A stretch of DNA of 6,465 bases from Candidatus Pelethomonas intestinigallinarum (lineage in GTDB: Bacteria; Bacillota; Clostridia; Oscillospirales; Oscillospiraceae), in assembly GCA_018712665.1 (NCBI GenBank), contig DVGP01000159.1, positions 1 to 6,465 of the forward strand, in the 5' to 3' direction. Every line of letters begins with the position of its first letter. The first letter of the stretch is position 1. Under the pieces are notes generated by a model, which did not search any database, was not told where the DNA came from, and saw only the letters and a program-made list of their open reading frames with translations. Below, piece by piece: positions 5,704 through 6,465 of this stretch. Position numbers and translations under genes: made by a program.

Positions 5704-6465
5704 ATGAAACGGATCATACTGGCTCCGGACTCCTTTAAGGGGACCCTCAGCGCCCGGGAGGTGTGCCGGGTGGAGGCCCGGGCCATCCGCCGCCTCTGCC
5801 CCGGGGCGGAGGTGGTGGAGCTGCCCATGGCCGACGGCGGGGAGGGCCTGGTGGACGCCTGCTGCCGCCTGACCGGCGGCACACAGACGACGGTCCGGGT
5901 GTCGGGCCCTCTTGGGGACACGGTAGAGGCGTGCTACGGCCTGCTGCCTGACGGCGGCGCGGTGGTGGAGATGGCCGCCGCCGCGGGGTTGCCCCTGGTG
6001 CAGGGACGGGAGGACCCCTTGAACGCCACCACCCGGGGGGTGGGGGAGCTGCTGCTGGATGCCGCCGGCCGTGGGGCCCGCAGCATCCTGCTGGGCCTGG
6101 GGGGCAGCTGCACCAACGACTGTGGGATCGGCATGGCCGCGGCCCTGGGCTTCCGCTTTCTGGACGGGGCTGGGGCGGAGGTGGAGCCCCTGGCGAAAAA
6201 CCTGGGACGGATCGCGGAAATCCTTCCACCGGCGGAAAACCGGCTCCCGCCTATCCGGGCGGCCTGCGACGTGACCAACCCCCTCCTGGGACCCCGCGGG
6301 GCCACCTACACCTTCGGCCCCCAGAAGGGGGCGGACGGCCCCGCCCTGGAGGCTCTGGAGGAGGGAATGACCTCCTTCGCCCGGGTCCTGGCCCGGTACG
6401 CCGGGGTGGAGGACGTCCAGATCCCCGGCGCCGGGGCGGCGGGCGGCCTGGGGGCCGCCGTGATC
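5704..6465 (+). CDS. Glycerate kinase, GarK/GlxK type (3' end outside window)
   Basis: This family (TIGR00045) phosphorylates D-glycerate with ATP, to 2-phosphoglycerate in the characterised enterobacterial enzymes, feeding products of glyoxylate, tartronate or sugar-acid breakdown into glycolysis. 254 codons are open to the right edge; the family has about 375-380 residues, so roughly a third is missing. Signatures: N-terminal MKRIILAPDSFKGTLSA (1-16), PMADGGEG (41-48), LGLGGSCTNDCGIGMAAALG (130-149), DVTNPLLGPRGATYTFGPQK (189-208) and PGAGAAGGLGAAV (241-253). ATG 5704 has GGGAGG seven bases upstream and gives the usual family N-terminus. An in-frame ATG at 5656 with AAGGTGG nearby would add 16 residues and is less likely. 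The gene is divergent from the AIM24-family gene. I leave the symbol empty because glxK and garK cannot be separated here. Confidence 0.94.
   Translation, partial: MKRIILAPDSFKGTLSAREVCRVEARAIRRLCPGAEVVELPMADGGEGLVDACCRLTGGTQTTVRVSGPLGDTVEACYGLLPDGGAVVEMAAAAGLPLVQGREDPLNATTRGVGELLLDAAGRGARSILLGLGGSCTNDCGIGMAAALGFRFLDGAGAEVEPLAKNLGRIAEILPPAENRLPPIRAACDVTNPLLGPRGATYTFGPQKGADGPALEALEEGMTSFARVLARYAGVEDVQIPGAGAAGGLGAAVI

Noticed and set aside
5747..6229. A Pro/Arg-rich minus-strand frame opposite glycerate kinase
   Set aside because: Its proline, glycine and arginine runs are the complement of GC-rich Ala/Gly/Leu codons; the plus strand gives a clean glycerate kinase.

Overview
The window looks like chromosomal DNA from a high-GC, low-copy-element Firmicute, most likely a gut Oscillospiraceae-type Clostridium (Flavonifractor/Lawsonibacter-like). 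The reasons are the strongly G/C-biased third codon positions, AGGAGG-type ribosome binding sites, sigma-A-like promoters, and the particular versions of RadC, MgtE, AIM24-like protein and glycerate kinase. The taxonomic placement is an inference, not a search result.

Layout, left to right. (1) 1-594, minus strand: 5' part of cobT (nicotinate-nucleotide--dimethylbenzimidazole phosphoribosyltransferase), cut by the window edge, with its own promoter. (2) 676-2055, minus: mgtE, a CBS-domain magnesium channel/transporter. It has a strong promoter and a roughly 115-nt leader holding two adjacent hairpins, the second followed by seven U residues, which looks like a transcription attenuator. (3) 2359-3030, plus: radC, divergent from mgtE, with an extended -10 promoter. 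(4) 3031-3340: convergent gap between radC and fumC. It holds two identical 38-bp hairpins (39 bp with one shared flanking base) around a 216-bp, highly structured, apparently non-coding element with imperfect inverted ends. (5) 3341-4717, minus: fumC, class II fumarase. (6) 4808-5488, minus: AIM24/TIGR00266-family protein. (7) 5489-5703: divergent control region with two back-to-back promoters, a 12-bp palindrome between them, and a 28-bp inverted repeat in the rightward leader. (8) 5704-6465, plus: glycerate kinase, cut by the right edge.

The genes are ordinary metabolic and housekeeping functions: cobamide lower-ligand activation, Mg2+ uptake, a JAB-domain RadC protein, fumarate/malate interconversion and glycerate phosphorylation. 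Almost every gene has its own recognisable promoter, so this is a series of single-gene units rather than an operon. I see no phage, CRISPR, toxin-antitoxin or defence genes, and no novel protein system. The parts worth attention are non-coding: the duplicated terminator with its inserted structured element, the mgtE leader attenuator, and the control region upstream of glycerate kinase.
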